Shown piece by piece: positions 14,364 to 21,862 of a DNA stretch of 64,000 nucleotides. The notes under the pieces were generated by a model. That model did no database searches, had not been told where the DNA came from, and saw only the letters and a program-made list of their open reading frames with translations. Position 1 is the first letter of the stretch, and the number at the start of each line of letters is the position of its first letter. The stretch comes from Gemmatimonadota bacterium (lineage in GTDB: Bacteria; Latescibacterota; UBA2968; UBA8231). Location: positions 124,001-188,000 of the forward strand of contig JABHDC010000253.1 of the NCBI GenBank assembly GCA_018673255.1, read 5' to 3'. The translations under genes were made by a program, and so were the position numbers.

Positions 14364-16670
14364 TCAGCCGGCAGCTTCACCGTATTCGCTGGTCTTGCTC
14401 TGGAGGCCCTTCAAGACCTTGTCCGGACTCATGGGCAACTCGGTCAATCGAACGCCGATCGCATCATTGATCGCATTTGCGATCGCTGCCATGGGTGGAA
14501 CGATCGGCACTTCACCCACACCTCGGATGCCATGGGGGCTGGCAGGATTGGGAACCTCCACGAGAATGCACTCCAACATCGGCAGATCCAGCGCCGTTGG
14601 CATCCTGTAGTCGAGGAAGGTGGGATTGGCCATCGTCCCATCCTCATTGTAGAAGTAGCCTTCCGAAAGGGCCCAACCGATGCCCTGGGCGGCACCGCCC
14701 TGGATCTGTCCTTCCACGTAACTGGGATGGATCGCCTTGCCCACGTCCTGGACCGACGTATAGCGAAGGATCTGCACCTTGCCTGTATCCTCATCGACGG
14801 CGACGTCGACGATATGGGTGGCGAAGGCATTGCCGGCGCCAGAGGCGTTGATCGATCCGGTTCCTTCGATCGGCCCACCGGTCGAGCCCTGTTGTGCGGC
14901 CACCTCAGCAAAGGTGAGGCGCTTCGACGGATCGTTCGTGCAGACGAAGGCATTGTCCTGCCACGCGACGCTGTCCTCTTCCACTTCCAGATGAACCGCT
15001 GCGCGGGCGGCCATCTTCTTCTGCGTATCGATGGCGGCATTGTAACAGGCATGGCCGGTCGCGTAGGTGACCCGGCTGCCTCCCGTGCCATCGTGGAAGC
15101 CGATCGAATCAGTATCCACGACGGCAGGCTTCACGTCATCGACGCCGATGCCGAGGGTCTCGGCGACGATCATCGCCATGGCGGCCCGGGAGCCACCGAT
15201 GTCGGTGGATCCCTCGAGGAGACTCACTGTTCCATCTGTTGCGACAACGATCGTGGCCGCAGACTGGCCGCCGCCGTTGAACCAGAACCCACTGGCGACA
15301 CCACGGCCGACACCAGGCGCTTTGGCGCTCTTGTAGTGCTCAGAGTCGCGGGCGGCCTCCACGGTTTCGACACAGCCGATCCTCTTGTACACGGTGCCGT
15401 CGGCGCGGCGGGTCCCTTCCTGCGATGCGTTCTTGAGACGTATCTGAAGGGGATCCATGCCGATCTTGATGGCCAGTTCATCGAGCACGGATTCGGAGGC
15501 GTGCGCGGCATTGGGCGCACCCGGTGCACGGTAGGCAGTGGATTTGGGTTTGTTGACGACCACATCGTAGGCGTCGATGTGGACATTCGGGATGTTGTAG
15601 GGGCCGAAGATACAGGCTGCCCCGGCGCCTACTGCTGAGCCCGGAAAAGCGCCGGCTTCGTAGGCCATGTATGCCTGAGCGGCAGTGATCTGCCCGTCGT
15701 TGGTGACGCCCATCTTGCACTTGATGTAGCCACCCGGGGCCGGCCCGGAGCCTTCAAAGACCTCGGCGCGCGACATGGCCATCTTCACCGGCCGACCCGT
15801 CTTGTGGGACAGTACAGCGGCGGCCGGCTCCATGTAGATGGGGAACTTGCCACCAAAACCGCCGCCAATCTCACAGGGGATCACCTTCACCTTGGAGATC
15901 GGCACCTGGAGCACCTCGGCAACCTGGTCGCGAATCTGGAAGGCGCCCTGTGTGCTGACCCAGACGGTGATCGAGCCATCCTGCTTCCACAGGACGGTGG
16001 TCACGTGCGGCTCGATATAGCCCTGATGGATGGTGGCGGTGCGGAACTCGCGCTCAACCACGACATCTGCCGCAGCGAAACCGGCGGCCACATCACCCGA
16101 GTCCTGCTGATTGTGGGAAGAGACATTCGACTTCCTGCCGGAGTCTTCTCCCAGTTCCCGTGTCGTGCGATTCTCATCCAGCAGTGGCGCATCGTCCTTC
16201 ATCGCCTCGAGCACATCCACCACGGCAGGGAGGATCTCGTATTCCACCTCGATCAGCTCGAGGGCTTCCTCGGCGATGTGTGGGCTGGTTGCGGCGATCG
16301 CGGCGATCGCATGTCCCTTGTAGAGGACCTTGTCCGATGCCAGCGAATTGGATGCGATCTCACGGATATTGACCGTCGTCTCGCCGATGGTGGACATCTT
16401 GTCCACCGTGGCGACAAGGTCGTCGGCGGTGGCGACGGCCCGTACTCCCTCAAACAGCTCCGCCTTGGACGTATCAATGCGCTTGATGCGCGCGTGAGCG
16501 TGTGGTGATCGAAGGATCTTGCCATGCAGCAGGTCGGCGGGTCGCACGTCGGCGCCATAGACAGCGCGGCCGGTCACCTTGTCTTCACCGTCGTGGCGAA
16601 TCGGACGGGTGCCGATGACGTTGTAGCGACCGTTGTCGGTCATCTCGGGGTAGTTGGGCTTGGTACCCAT
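14364..16670 (-). CDS. Xanthine dehydrogenase-family molybdopterin-binding (large) subunit
   Basis: 768 residues, the full length of CoxL/XdhB-type molybdenum hydroxylase subunits. Motifs: DKVTGRAVYGADV at the N terminus, STQGAFQIRDQVAEVL, EIGGGFGGKFPIYMEP (cofactor site), ASGFWFNGGGQSAATI, TDIGGSRAAMAMIVAE, and the catalytic-Glu segment IRGVGEVPIVPPMAAIANAI. Such enzymes hydroxylate purines, aldehydes or CO together with FAD and 2Fe-2S subunits, neither of which is next to this gene. The subunits must be encoded elsewhere, or this is an orphan. The substrate cannot be assigned. Confidence 0.9.
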   Translation of the reverse strand: MGTKPNYPEMTDNGRYNVIGTRPIRHDGEDKVTGRAVYGADVRPADLLHGKILRSPHAHARIKRIDTSKAELFEGVRAVATADDLVATVDKMSTIGETTVNIREIASNSLASDKVLYKGHAIAAIAATSPHIAEEALELIEVEYEILPAVVDVLEAMKDDAPLLDENRTTRELGEDSGRKSNVSSHNQQDSGDVAAGFAAADVVVEREFRTATIHQGYIEPHVTTVLWKQDGSITVWVSTQGAFQIRDQVAEVLQVPISKVKVIPCEIGGGFGGKFPIYMEPAAAVLSHKTGRPVKMAMSRAEVFEGSGPAPGGYIKCKMGVTNDGQITAAQAYMAYEAGAFPGSAVGAGAACIFGPYNIPNVHIDAYDVVVNKPKSTAYRAPGAPNAAHASESVLDELAIKIGMDPLQIRLKNASQEGTRRADGTVYKRIGCVETVEAARDSEHYKSAKAPGVGRGVASGFWFNGGGQSAATIVVATDGTVSLLEGSTDIGGSRAAMAMIVAETLGIGVDDVKPAVVDTDSIGFHDGTGGSRVTYATGHACYNAAIDTQKKMAARAAVHLEVEEDSVAWQDNAFVCTNDPSKRLTFAEVAAQQGSTGGPIEGTGSINASGAGNAFATHIVDVAVDEDTGKVQILRYTSVQDVGKAIHPSYVEGQIQGGAAQGIGWALSEGYFYNEDGTMANPTFLDYRMPTALDLPMLECILVEVPNPASPHGIRGVGEVPIVPPMAAIANAINDAIGVRLTELPMSPDKVLKGLQSKTSEYGEAAG

Positions 16671-16739
16671 GGTCTCTCAGTCTCCTGGGGGACGCGGGGT
16701 TGCATGATGTCAGGCACGAGGGCACTACAGAAGGGACTT

Positions 16740-16768
16740 AGGCTAATCAGGGGCCAGATCGAAGTCAA
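16740..16768 (-). promoter_or_regulatory. Possible promoter for the molybdopterin dehydrogenase gene
   Basis: On the minus strand: TTGACT (16768-16763), 17-base spacer, TAGCCT (16745-16740), about 70 bases before the start codon at 16670. The -10 match is moderate, so this is a candidate only. Confidence 0.4.
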
Positions 16769-16924
16769 CGACGGTCATCCGGTTCATGCCGGCTCGGGGG
16801 CGCCCCGCATCCGGGCATTGCATAGGGCTCGCTGGTAAGGGGAGATCAGGTTACGCTGACACGTGGGTCGCATTCGACTACGTTTGGCCACCCGAGCTGT
16901 GGGCCCGGACAGGAGAACCCTCCC

Positions 16925-17308
16925 ATGAGCAATGCGTCAGCCGCCAACCACCGGCTTCTCGTCGTCGACGACGAACCGGCTATTCGTCTCATTGTACGCC
17001 GTGCATTCCCCGACCTCGAGGTGGAGGAGGCGGCAGATGCAGATGAGGCCCTGAGGTCGATCGGTCGATCGGCGCCGGACATCGTCGTCACCGACATCCA
17101 CCTGACCGGTATGGATGGCTGTGCATTGCTGGCTCGCATCCGTGAATCACATCCTCATGTGCCCATCATCGGGATCTCCGGATATGTGAGTGATGCGGAT
17201 GTGCAGGACTTCGACTTCGACGCATTCCTGCTCAAGCCTCTCGTGCTGGGGGACCTGCGTGAGCAGGTGTTGGCGGCCCTGCGTGAGGCATCCGGCCGCG
17301 TCAGCTGA
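16925..17308 (+). CDS. Stand-alone response-regulator receiver protein
   Basis: 127 residues consisting of one REC domain: acidic pair in LLVVDDEPAIR, phospho-acceptor Asp in IVVTDIHLTGMDG, Ser in GISGYV and the conserved Lys in FLLKPLVLGD. There is no effector domain, so it should act by protein contacts or in a phosphorelay. It is most like the REC part of the 13327 gene, including the shared GYV-[KS]-D-x-D and FDF/YDFD-x-F segment, suggesting duplication within this locus. No histidine kinase is encoded in the window. Confidence 0.88.
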   Translation: MSNASAANHRLLVVDDEPAIRLIVRRAFPDLEVEEAADADEALRSIGRSAPDIVVTDIHLTGMDGCALLARIRESHPHVPIIGISGYVSDADVQDFDFDAFLLKPLVLGDLREQVLAALREASGRVS

Positions 17309-17375
17309 TCTGCAGTCGATCCTGACCTGAGTCCGGACCTGACAGAGTCAGTCAGAGGCAGCTACCTTTGCTGCC

Positions 17376-18137
17376 ATGAGCACACCAACGACCTGGCCGC
17401 CAAGCGTCGAGGCTGCCGCCCTGGATGACGACACCGTTCATCTCTGGCGTGTGCCGCTCGACACGGACCCCGAGACACTCGAGGCGTGCCGTGCCGTTCT
17501 GGATGTGGAAGAGCATCGTCGTGCGGATCGATTCCGGGCCAGTCTGCAGACGCAGCGATTTGCCGTCGCCCGCGGTACATTGCGCCGCCTGCTTGGATCC
17601 TACGTCGGTATTGATCCCGGCCAGCTGGATTTTTCCTATGGCGAGCACGGCAAACCACAGCTTGAGCTGCCGGCGGTGGATCTGCACAGCGACCTGCACA
17701 GTGACCTGCACTTCAATGTCAGCCACTCGGGCGGGGTGGCCCTGATGGCCTTCGTGCGAGGGCGCGCTGTCGGGGTTGATGTGGAGCGCACCGAAAGGGA
17801 GGTCGGCTGGGAGCGAGTAGCGCGCCGATTTTTCTCACGCCCGGAGCTGGACGAGTTGATGGGTCTGCCTCCCGAACAGCGACGGTCAGGATTCTTCCGG
17901 TGCTGGACCTGCAAAGAGGCTTACATGAAGGCGACGGGGCGGGGGATCACACTGGGGCTGGGGAATTTCTCGGTCCGTGTCGATCCATCCCGGCTGGCCC
18001 AATTGTTGTGGGCCGCCGAGGGACAGGTCGAAGATTGGTCGTTGCTGGCAGTCGATCCGGGGCCGGATACGGCCGGGGCCCTGTGTGTGGCAGGGGACGG
18101 CGAGCTGAAGATCGAACGCTTCGCGCCTACAGAATGA
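17376..18137 (+). CDS. 4'-phosphopantetheinyl transferase (Sfp type)
   Basis: 253 residues. The Sfp-type signature is clear: RFAVARGTLRRLLGSYV, FNVSHSGGVALMAF, the Mg2+-binding GVDVERTE, and FFRCWTCKEAYMKATGRGI (W-x-x-KEA). It transfers phosphopantetheine from CoA to carrier proteins. No polyketide, peptide synthetase or acyl carrier gene lies in the window, so the partner is elsewhere. Residues near 108-118 carry a small in-frame duplication (DLHSDLHSDLH). The 3' end overlaps the convergent RidA-like gene by 11 bases. Confidence 0.9.
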   Translation: MSTPTTWPPSVEAAALDDDTVHLWRVPLDTDPETLEACRAVLDVEEHRRADRFRASLQTQRFAVARGTLRRLLGSYVGIDPGQLDFSYGEHGKPQLELPAVDLHSDLHSDLHFNVSHSGGVALMAFVRGRAVGVDVERTEREVGWERVARRFFSRPELDELMGLPPEQRRSGFFRCWTCKEAYMKATGRGITLGLGNFSVRVDPSRLAQLLWAAEGQVEDWSLLAVDPGPDTAGALCVAGDGELKIERFAPTE

Positions 18138-18879
18138 TCTCGCGGTTCACGCCGCGCATATCCATCTCAAAATCGATTCCTTGAATCGGTGGCCGCGTAT
18201 CGTGCAGGTGGATGCCCATACGACGAGCGGGACCGAGACGATTCAAGATGACATCTTCATGGAATTCGTGAATCGGATAGATCGTATACACGTTGATCAC
18301 ATTGAGTAGATCCCAGCGCGCGCCCAGGCCGTCGAGCCGCTGTTCCATCACCTTCATCACGTAGTCGGCCTTCTCGTGCATACTTTCGGGCGAGGTGTCG
18401 CCCCGGCGGATGATGCCGGCGTCAACCAGAACGCCATCACGCAATTCACCCGCTCCGGCGATGACGAGACTCGGGTTTACCTGACTGTGCTCTGCCTTCA
18501 CGACATATCCGAATGCATGCAGCTGGGGATCGGATGGCGGGGCATAGGCCGGGGAGACATTCGTTCTGGCGAGAGGATTCAGTTCGTCCTGATAGAGATC
18601 CCAGTCCTTGAGCACCTGACAGTAGGTCTCATTGAAGTCGATGAATCCCTGTATCGAGTACGGGGAAGGGCAGCGTAACTGTATGCTGCACAACGACGTG
18701 CGGTCGCATCCGGCGTCTCGAAGGTGACGATCGATGAGGTGGAATCCGTCCCGCCAGGGTGTCGGGGCCCGAAGGGTGACAAAGACGATTTCGTGCCCCG
18801 GATCGGCGATGACCCCACAGGAATAGGGGTCGATACCTTTGAGGAAATGGTAGTGGCCTCGGGGATTGGCAATCAGCAT
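18127..18879 (-). CDS. RidA-like deaminase family protein (possibly 2-aminomuconate deaminase type)
   Basis: 250 residues, tentatively assigned. Features suggesting a divergent double RidA/YjgF-type protein are CSIQLRCPSPYSIQGFIDFNETYCQVLKDW in the first half and LNVINVYTIYPIHEFHEDVILNRLG in the second. No signal peptide or membrane segment. A CnbZ-type 2-aminomuconate deaminase is one candidate, recalled from family size and order of motifs rather than shown by alignment. The opening PRGHYHFLKGIDPYSCGVIADPGHEIVFVTL is not typical of single-domain RidA. It is convergent with, and overlaps, the phosphopantetheinyl transferase gene. Confidence 0.45.
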   Translation of the reverse strand: MLIANPRGHYHFLKGIDPYSCGVIADPGHEIVFVTLRAPTPWRDGFHLIDRHLRDAGCDRTSLCSIQLRCPSPYSIQGFIDFNETYCQVLKDWDLYQDELNPLARTNVSPAYAPPSDPQLHAFGYVVKAEHSQVNPSLVIAGAGELRDGVLVDAGIIRRGDTSPESMHEKADYVMKVMEQRLDGLGARWDLLNVINVYTIYPIHEFHEDVILNRLGPARRMGIHLHDTRPPIQGIDFEMDMRGVNREIIL

Positions 18880-18898
18880 AGGTTATCAGACTTTGTGG

Positions 18899-18926
18899 TT
18901 GACTTTGCACAAATTGCGCATATTGT
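18899..18926 (+). promoter_or_regulatory. Sigma-70-type promoter for the small coiled-coil protein gene
   Basis: -35 TTGACT (18899-18904), 16-base spacer, -10 TATTGT (18921-18926). It leaves a leader of about 125 bases containing nested inverted repeats (next entry). Confidence 0.65.
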
Positions 18927-18971
18927 ACCAGTACAACGAGTTACAGGCTTTCAAGGTACGCCCTGAAGGAA

Positions 18972-19016
18972 TTCGTTTCAACCTTGTGACGAAGGTTGAG
19001 CCGTTTGAAACAAGGG
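18972..19016 (+). promoter_or_regulatory. Structured mRNA leader (nested hairpins)
   Basis: The leader of the 19057 gene contains an outer pairing GTTTCAA / TTTGAAAC around an inner pairing CAACCTT / AAGGTTG with a GTGACG loop. The two share the bases CAA, so the outer and inner stems partly compete. It lies 40 bases before the ribosome binding site. No known riboswitch class was recognised. Confidence 0.45.
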
Positions 19017-19056
19017 GCATGGAAGCTCCAGCACCTTCCGCCCCAGGAGGTGAACC

Positions 19057-19470
19057 ATGGCTACCGTCGATATCAATGCCGCCGCGGCCAGCAATCCATC
19101 CGCATCGCCACGCGAACGGGCCCAGCAACACCTCGGGCGCCTCGTCGCCAGTCTGGAGGCGGTGGCCAGTCGTATCGATGCCAATGACACCAGTCAGACA
19201 GAACGAACTGTGCTGCGTACGCGATTCCATGATCTGCAACGGCAGGTCAACCGTCTCGACGGCATCGTCGCCGGGGAAGGGCTGGAGGCGCGAGGGCAGT
19301 TTCGAGCCAACCAGTCGGCTGACCCCGGATCGGCCGCCAGTGCGCCGGCCCGCTCAAGAACAGACCAGGATCGCGTCGAGATTGCCCAGGCCAACGTAGA
19401 GGCTGCTGCCCCACCGGCGGCGCCCTCGGCACCTGAGGCTGGCACGGACGGGGTCGACCTCGTCGTCTGA
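19057..19470 (+). CDS. Small Ala/Gln-rich protein of unknown function
   Basis: 137 residues, not recognised. Residues about 20-75 (RERAQQHLGRLVASLEAVASRI...LRTRFHDLQRQVNRLDGIV) have heptad-like spacing of hydrophobic residues and probably form a helical hairpin or coiled coil. The C-terminal half is low-complexity, rich in Ala, Pro and Ser (AAPPAAPSAPEAG). No signal peptide. The start is secure: AGGAGG is seven bases before the ATG. It is a complete single-gene unit with promoter, structured leader and intrinsic terminator, which argues that it is genuinely expressed. Confidence 0.75.
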   Translation: MATVDINAAAASNPSASPRERAQQHLGRLVASLEAVASRIDANDTSQTERTVLRTRFHDLQRQVNRLDGIVAGEGLEARGQFRANQSADPGSAASAPARSRTDQDRVEIAQANVEAAAPPAAPSAPEAGTDGVDLVV

Positions 19471-19525
19471 CAGGCAACGAACACAGGACTCGTCTGGCGC
19501 AGATCATCAGGCGCTGACCATCTGA

Positions 19526-19560
19526 GTCGTCTCGGCATCCGCCGGGGCGACCTTTTTTTT
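19526..19560 (+). terminator. Intrinsic terminator
   Basis: Eleven-pair stem GTCGTCTCGGC / GCCGGGGCGAC (two G-U pairs) with loop ATCC, followed by C and eight T. It ends the transcript of the small protein gene at 19057. Confidence 0.9.
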
Positions 19561-19646
19561 GCCACGTGGGCAGTCGCTCGACGTGGCGTGGTGGACTATC
19601 TTGCCCGCCTTCTTCACCCCACTCTCCTCTTGTGCAGGGAGCCGGT

Positions 19647-20603
19647 ATGAGTTGGCAGGTCCTGATTCAATCCGACGTTGAGCCCTATGTGACGATCACC
19701 GAATTACTCGGCCAGGCGGATATCAAGCTGCACTGGTGGCGTGATGAGGCACCTGAGGCCGACACGGACTTTGGTGTCATCGACGCCATCTACAGTTACG
19801 GCCATTTCGCCGTCACGGGCGCGCTGATGCGGCAGTGTCCGCAGTTGAAGATCGTCAGCAATTTCGGCGTTGGCTGCGATCATATCGACCAGGCGGCGGC
19901 GATCCAGCTGGGAATCCCTGTGGGCAATACACCTGGCGTGCTCGATGACACGACGGCGGATCTGACCTGGGCGCTGCTGCTGGCTGCGGCGCGAAACATC
20001 GTGCGTGGCGATGCATTCGCCCGGGGGCCGGATTTCAGGCGATACGATGCTAGCTTCATGCTGGGACAGCAGGTCACGGGCGGCACGATCGGGATCGTCG
20101 GTCTGGGGCGGATTGGTTATCAGGTCGCCAAGCGGGCTCTTGGGTTCGACATGCCCATCCTCTATCACAATCGCAGCCGCAATGAAGCCGCCGAAAAGGA
20201 ACTTGGCGCCCGATGGGTTGAGCTGGATGAATTGCTCGAGACCTCCGACTTCATCACGCTGAACATGCCGCTGACAGAAGACACGACGGGTATGATCGGT
20301 GCGCGGGAATTCGAGCGGATGAAGAAGACGGCTGTCGTTGTCAATGTGGCGCGCGGCCCGGTCTGGGATCAGGAGGCACTGCTGGCTACGCTGCGATCGG
20401 GGCATCTGCATGCGGCCGCTACCGATGTCACCTATCCGGAGCCGCTGCCTCGCGATCACGATCTGCTGGAAGAGGAACGACTCGTGTTGCTGCCACATCT
20501 GGGCTCGGCCACGCGTCAGACCCGCGACGCCATGGCACGCATGTCGGTGGTGAATCTGCTGGCGGGCCTGCAGGGCAACCGGGTGCCGCACCGGATCGCC
20601 TGA
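19647..20603 (+). CDS. D-2-hydroxyacid dehydrogenase (NAD-binding)
   Basis: 318 residues of the D-isomer-specific 2-hydroxyacid dehydrogenase family. Dinucleotide fold GTIGIVGLGRIGYQVAKRA, catalytic Arg in VNVARGPVWDQEALL, catalytic Glu/His region PEPLPRDHDLLEEERLVLLPHLGSAT. Typical substrates are glyoxylate, hydroxypyruvate or phenylpyruvate; no choice can be made here. The ATG at 19647 (GGGAG nine bases upstream) is preferred to the open frame from 19566, whose extra residues are not family-like and overlap the preceding terminator. Confidence 0.92.
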   Translation: MSWQVLIQSDVEPYVTITELLGQADIKLHWWRDEAPEADTDFGVIDAIYSYGHFAVTGALMRQCPQLKIVSNFGVGCDHIDQAAAIQLGIPVGNTPGVLDDTTADLTWALLLAAARNIVRGDAFARGPDFRRYDASFMLGQQVTGGTIGIVGLGRIGYQVAKRALGFDMPILYHNRSRNEAAEKELGARWVELDELLETSDFITLNMPLTEDTTGMIGAREFERMKKTAVVVNVARGPVWDQEALLATLRSGHLHAAATDVTYPEPLPRDHDLLEEERLVLLPHLGSATRQTRDAMARMSVVNLLAGLQGNRVPHRIA

Positions 20604-20742
20604 GATGTCGGCAGCTGTGCCAGGAGGCACTGGCGGTTGCGCCGATCGGCATCTTTGAGAGATTCTACATCCTGGTGCGAAGATGGCACCCCGCGTATCG
20701 TCACCAACCGATCTGAAAACACTCTCCTGGAGTTCTCCCGCC

Positions 20743-21684
20743 ATGGCAGATGCCACGCACTACAAAGTCATCATCATCGGCTCAGGCCCGGCCGGATTCA
20801 CGGCCGCCCTCTACACGGCTCGTGCTGATCTGGCACCACTGGTTCTGGAGGGTGCCCAGCCGGGTGGTCAGTTGACGATCACGACGGATGTGGAGAACTA
20901 TCCCGGTTTCCCCGAGGGCATCATGGGACCGGAGATGATGGAAAAATTTCGCGCCCAGGCGCTGAAATTCGGAGCCGAGGCGCAGTTCAAGACGGTGACG
21001 GCCGTCGACTTCTCACAGCGCCCCTTCAAGATTGATGCAGAAGGAACCCCCTATACGGCGGATGCCGTCATCGTCGCCACGGGTGCATCGGCTCAACTGC
21101 TGGGTCTGGAGTCGGAGACTCGGTATATGGGCCACGGTGTTTCCGCCTGTGCCACCTGCGATGGATTCTTCTTCCGCGACAAAGAGATCGTCGTCATCGG
21201 TGGCGGCGACACGGCCATGGAAGAGGCCGACTATCTCACGAAATTCGCCTCGAAGGTGACCGTCGTACACCGACGCAATGAATTCCGCGCCTCGCGGATC
21301 ATGGAGCAGCGTGTGCGTAACAATCCGAAGGTGGAAGTGGTGACCCCCGCCATCGTCGACGAAGTACTCGGTACCGATGACGGCATGAATGTCACAGGCG
21401 TGCGTCTGAAGAATGTCGAAACGGATGAGACCTTCGAAGTGCCGTGCGAGGGCTTCTTCGTCGCCATTGGCCATCGGCCGAATACGAGCCTCTTCGAAGG
21501 GATCCTCGACAGGGACGAAACCGGTTATCTGATCACCGCACCAGACTCGACGAAGACGAATGTCGAAGGTGTCTTTGCTTGTGGTGACGCCCAGGATCAT
21601 GTCTTCCGTCAGGCTGTAACCGCAGCGGGCACAGGCTGCATGTCGGCGATCGAAGCGGAGCGCTGGCTGGCTGAACAGGAATGA
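20743..21684 (+). CDS. trxB: Thioredoxin-disulfide reductase
   Basis: 313 residues, standard TrxB length. FAD site [19 protein letters not shown], redox-active CATC in [34 protein letters not shown] site following it, and the C-terminal FAD segment [32 protein letters not shown]. It reduces thioredoxin with NADPH in the cytoplasm. ATG 20743 with GGAG upstream is used; the frame is open 60 bases further but without family residues. The stop codon lies within a 19-bp hairpin arm. Confidence 0.96.
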   Translation: MADATHYKVIIIGSGPAGFTAALYTARADLAPLVLEGAQPGGQLTITTDVENYPGFPEGIMGPEMMEKFRAQALKFGAEAQFKTVTAVDFSQRPFKIDAEGTPYTADAVIVATGASAQLLGLESETRYMGHGVSACATCDGFFFRDKEIVVIGGGDTAMEEADYLTKFASKVTVVHRRNEFRASRIMEQRVRNNPKVEVVTPAIVDEVLGTDDGMNVTGVRLKNVETDETFEVPCEGFFVAIGHRPNTSLFEGILDRDETGYLITAPDSTKTNVEGVFACGDAQDHVFRQAVTAAGTGCMSAIEAERWLAEQE

Positions 21685-21725
21685 CGCTACGCGTCATCTT
21701 GTGAGAATGACGCGTAGCGTCATTC
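21679..21725 (+). terminator. Long hairpin overlapping the trxB stop codon
   Basis: Perfect 19-bp stem: arm 21679-21697 pairs with 21707-21725 around a nine-base loop. The TGA stop (21682-21684) is inside the first arm. Each arm is itself nearly palindromic (ATGACGC-TA-CGCGTCAT). No T-run follows, so it is either a weak terminator or a 3'-end stabilising structure. Confidence 0.6.
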
Positions 21726-21804
21726 TCTACCAAGAGGATCAGCGTGGGCGAAGTGGCAGCCGGTTTGCGGCGTTCTCTGTCAGGAGCATCAGCAGGTAGG
21801 AGCG

Positions 21805-21851
21805 ACGAGAGCTATAGCGAGGCCGGGGGTTATTCCCCGGCCTCCTCTCGT
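21805..21851. terminator. Hairpin between convergent trxB and CehA-like genes
   Basis: GAGGCCGGGG (21819-21828) pairs with CCCCGGCCTC (21835-21844), and the outer ACGAGAG / CTCTCGT extends the stem with a seven-base bulge on one side. It is placed 12 bases after the stop of the minus-strand CehA-like gene and would serve both converging transcripts. Confidence 0.65.
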
Positions 21852-21862
21852 TCTGGTACGGC

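Noticed and set aside
14322..15638. 438-residue plus-strand open frame
   Set aside because: Antisense to the molybdopterin dehydrogenase; no family features, and the frame starts at the terminator of the upstream gene.
16718..16745. GGGCACTA near a possible fourth MITE-like end
   Set aside because: Only eight bases match and no opposite end or internal sequence is nearby.
19704..20756. 350-residue minus-strand frame
   Set aside because: Antisense to the hydroxyacid dehydrogenase; high His/Arg content typical of a GC-rich shadow.
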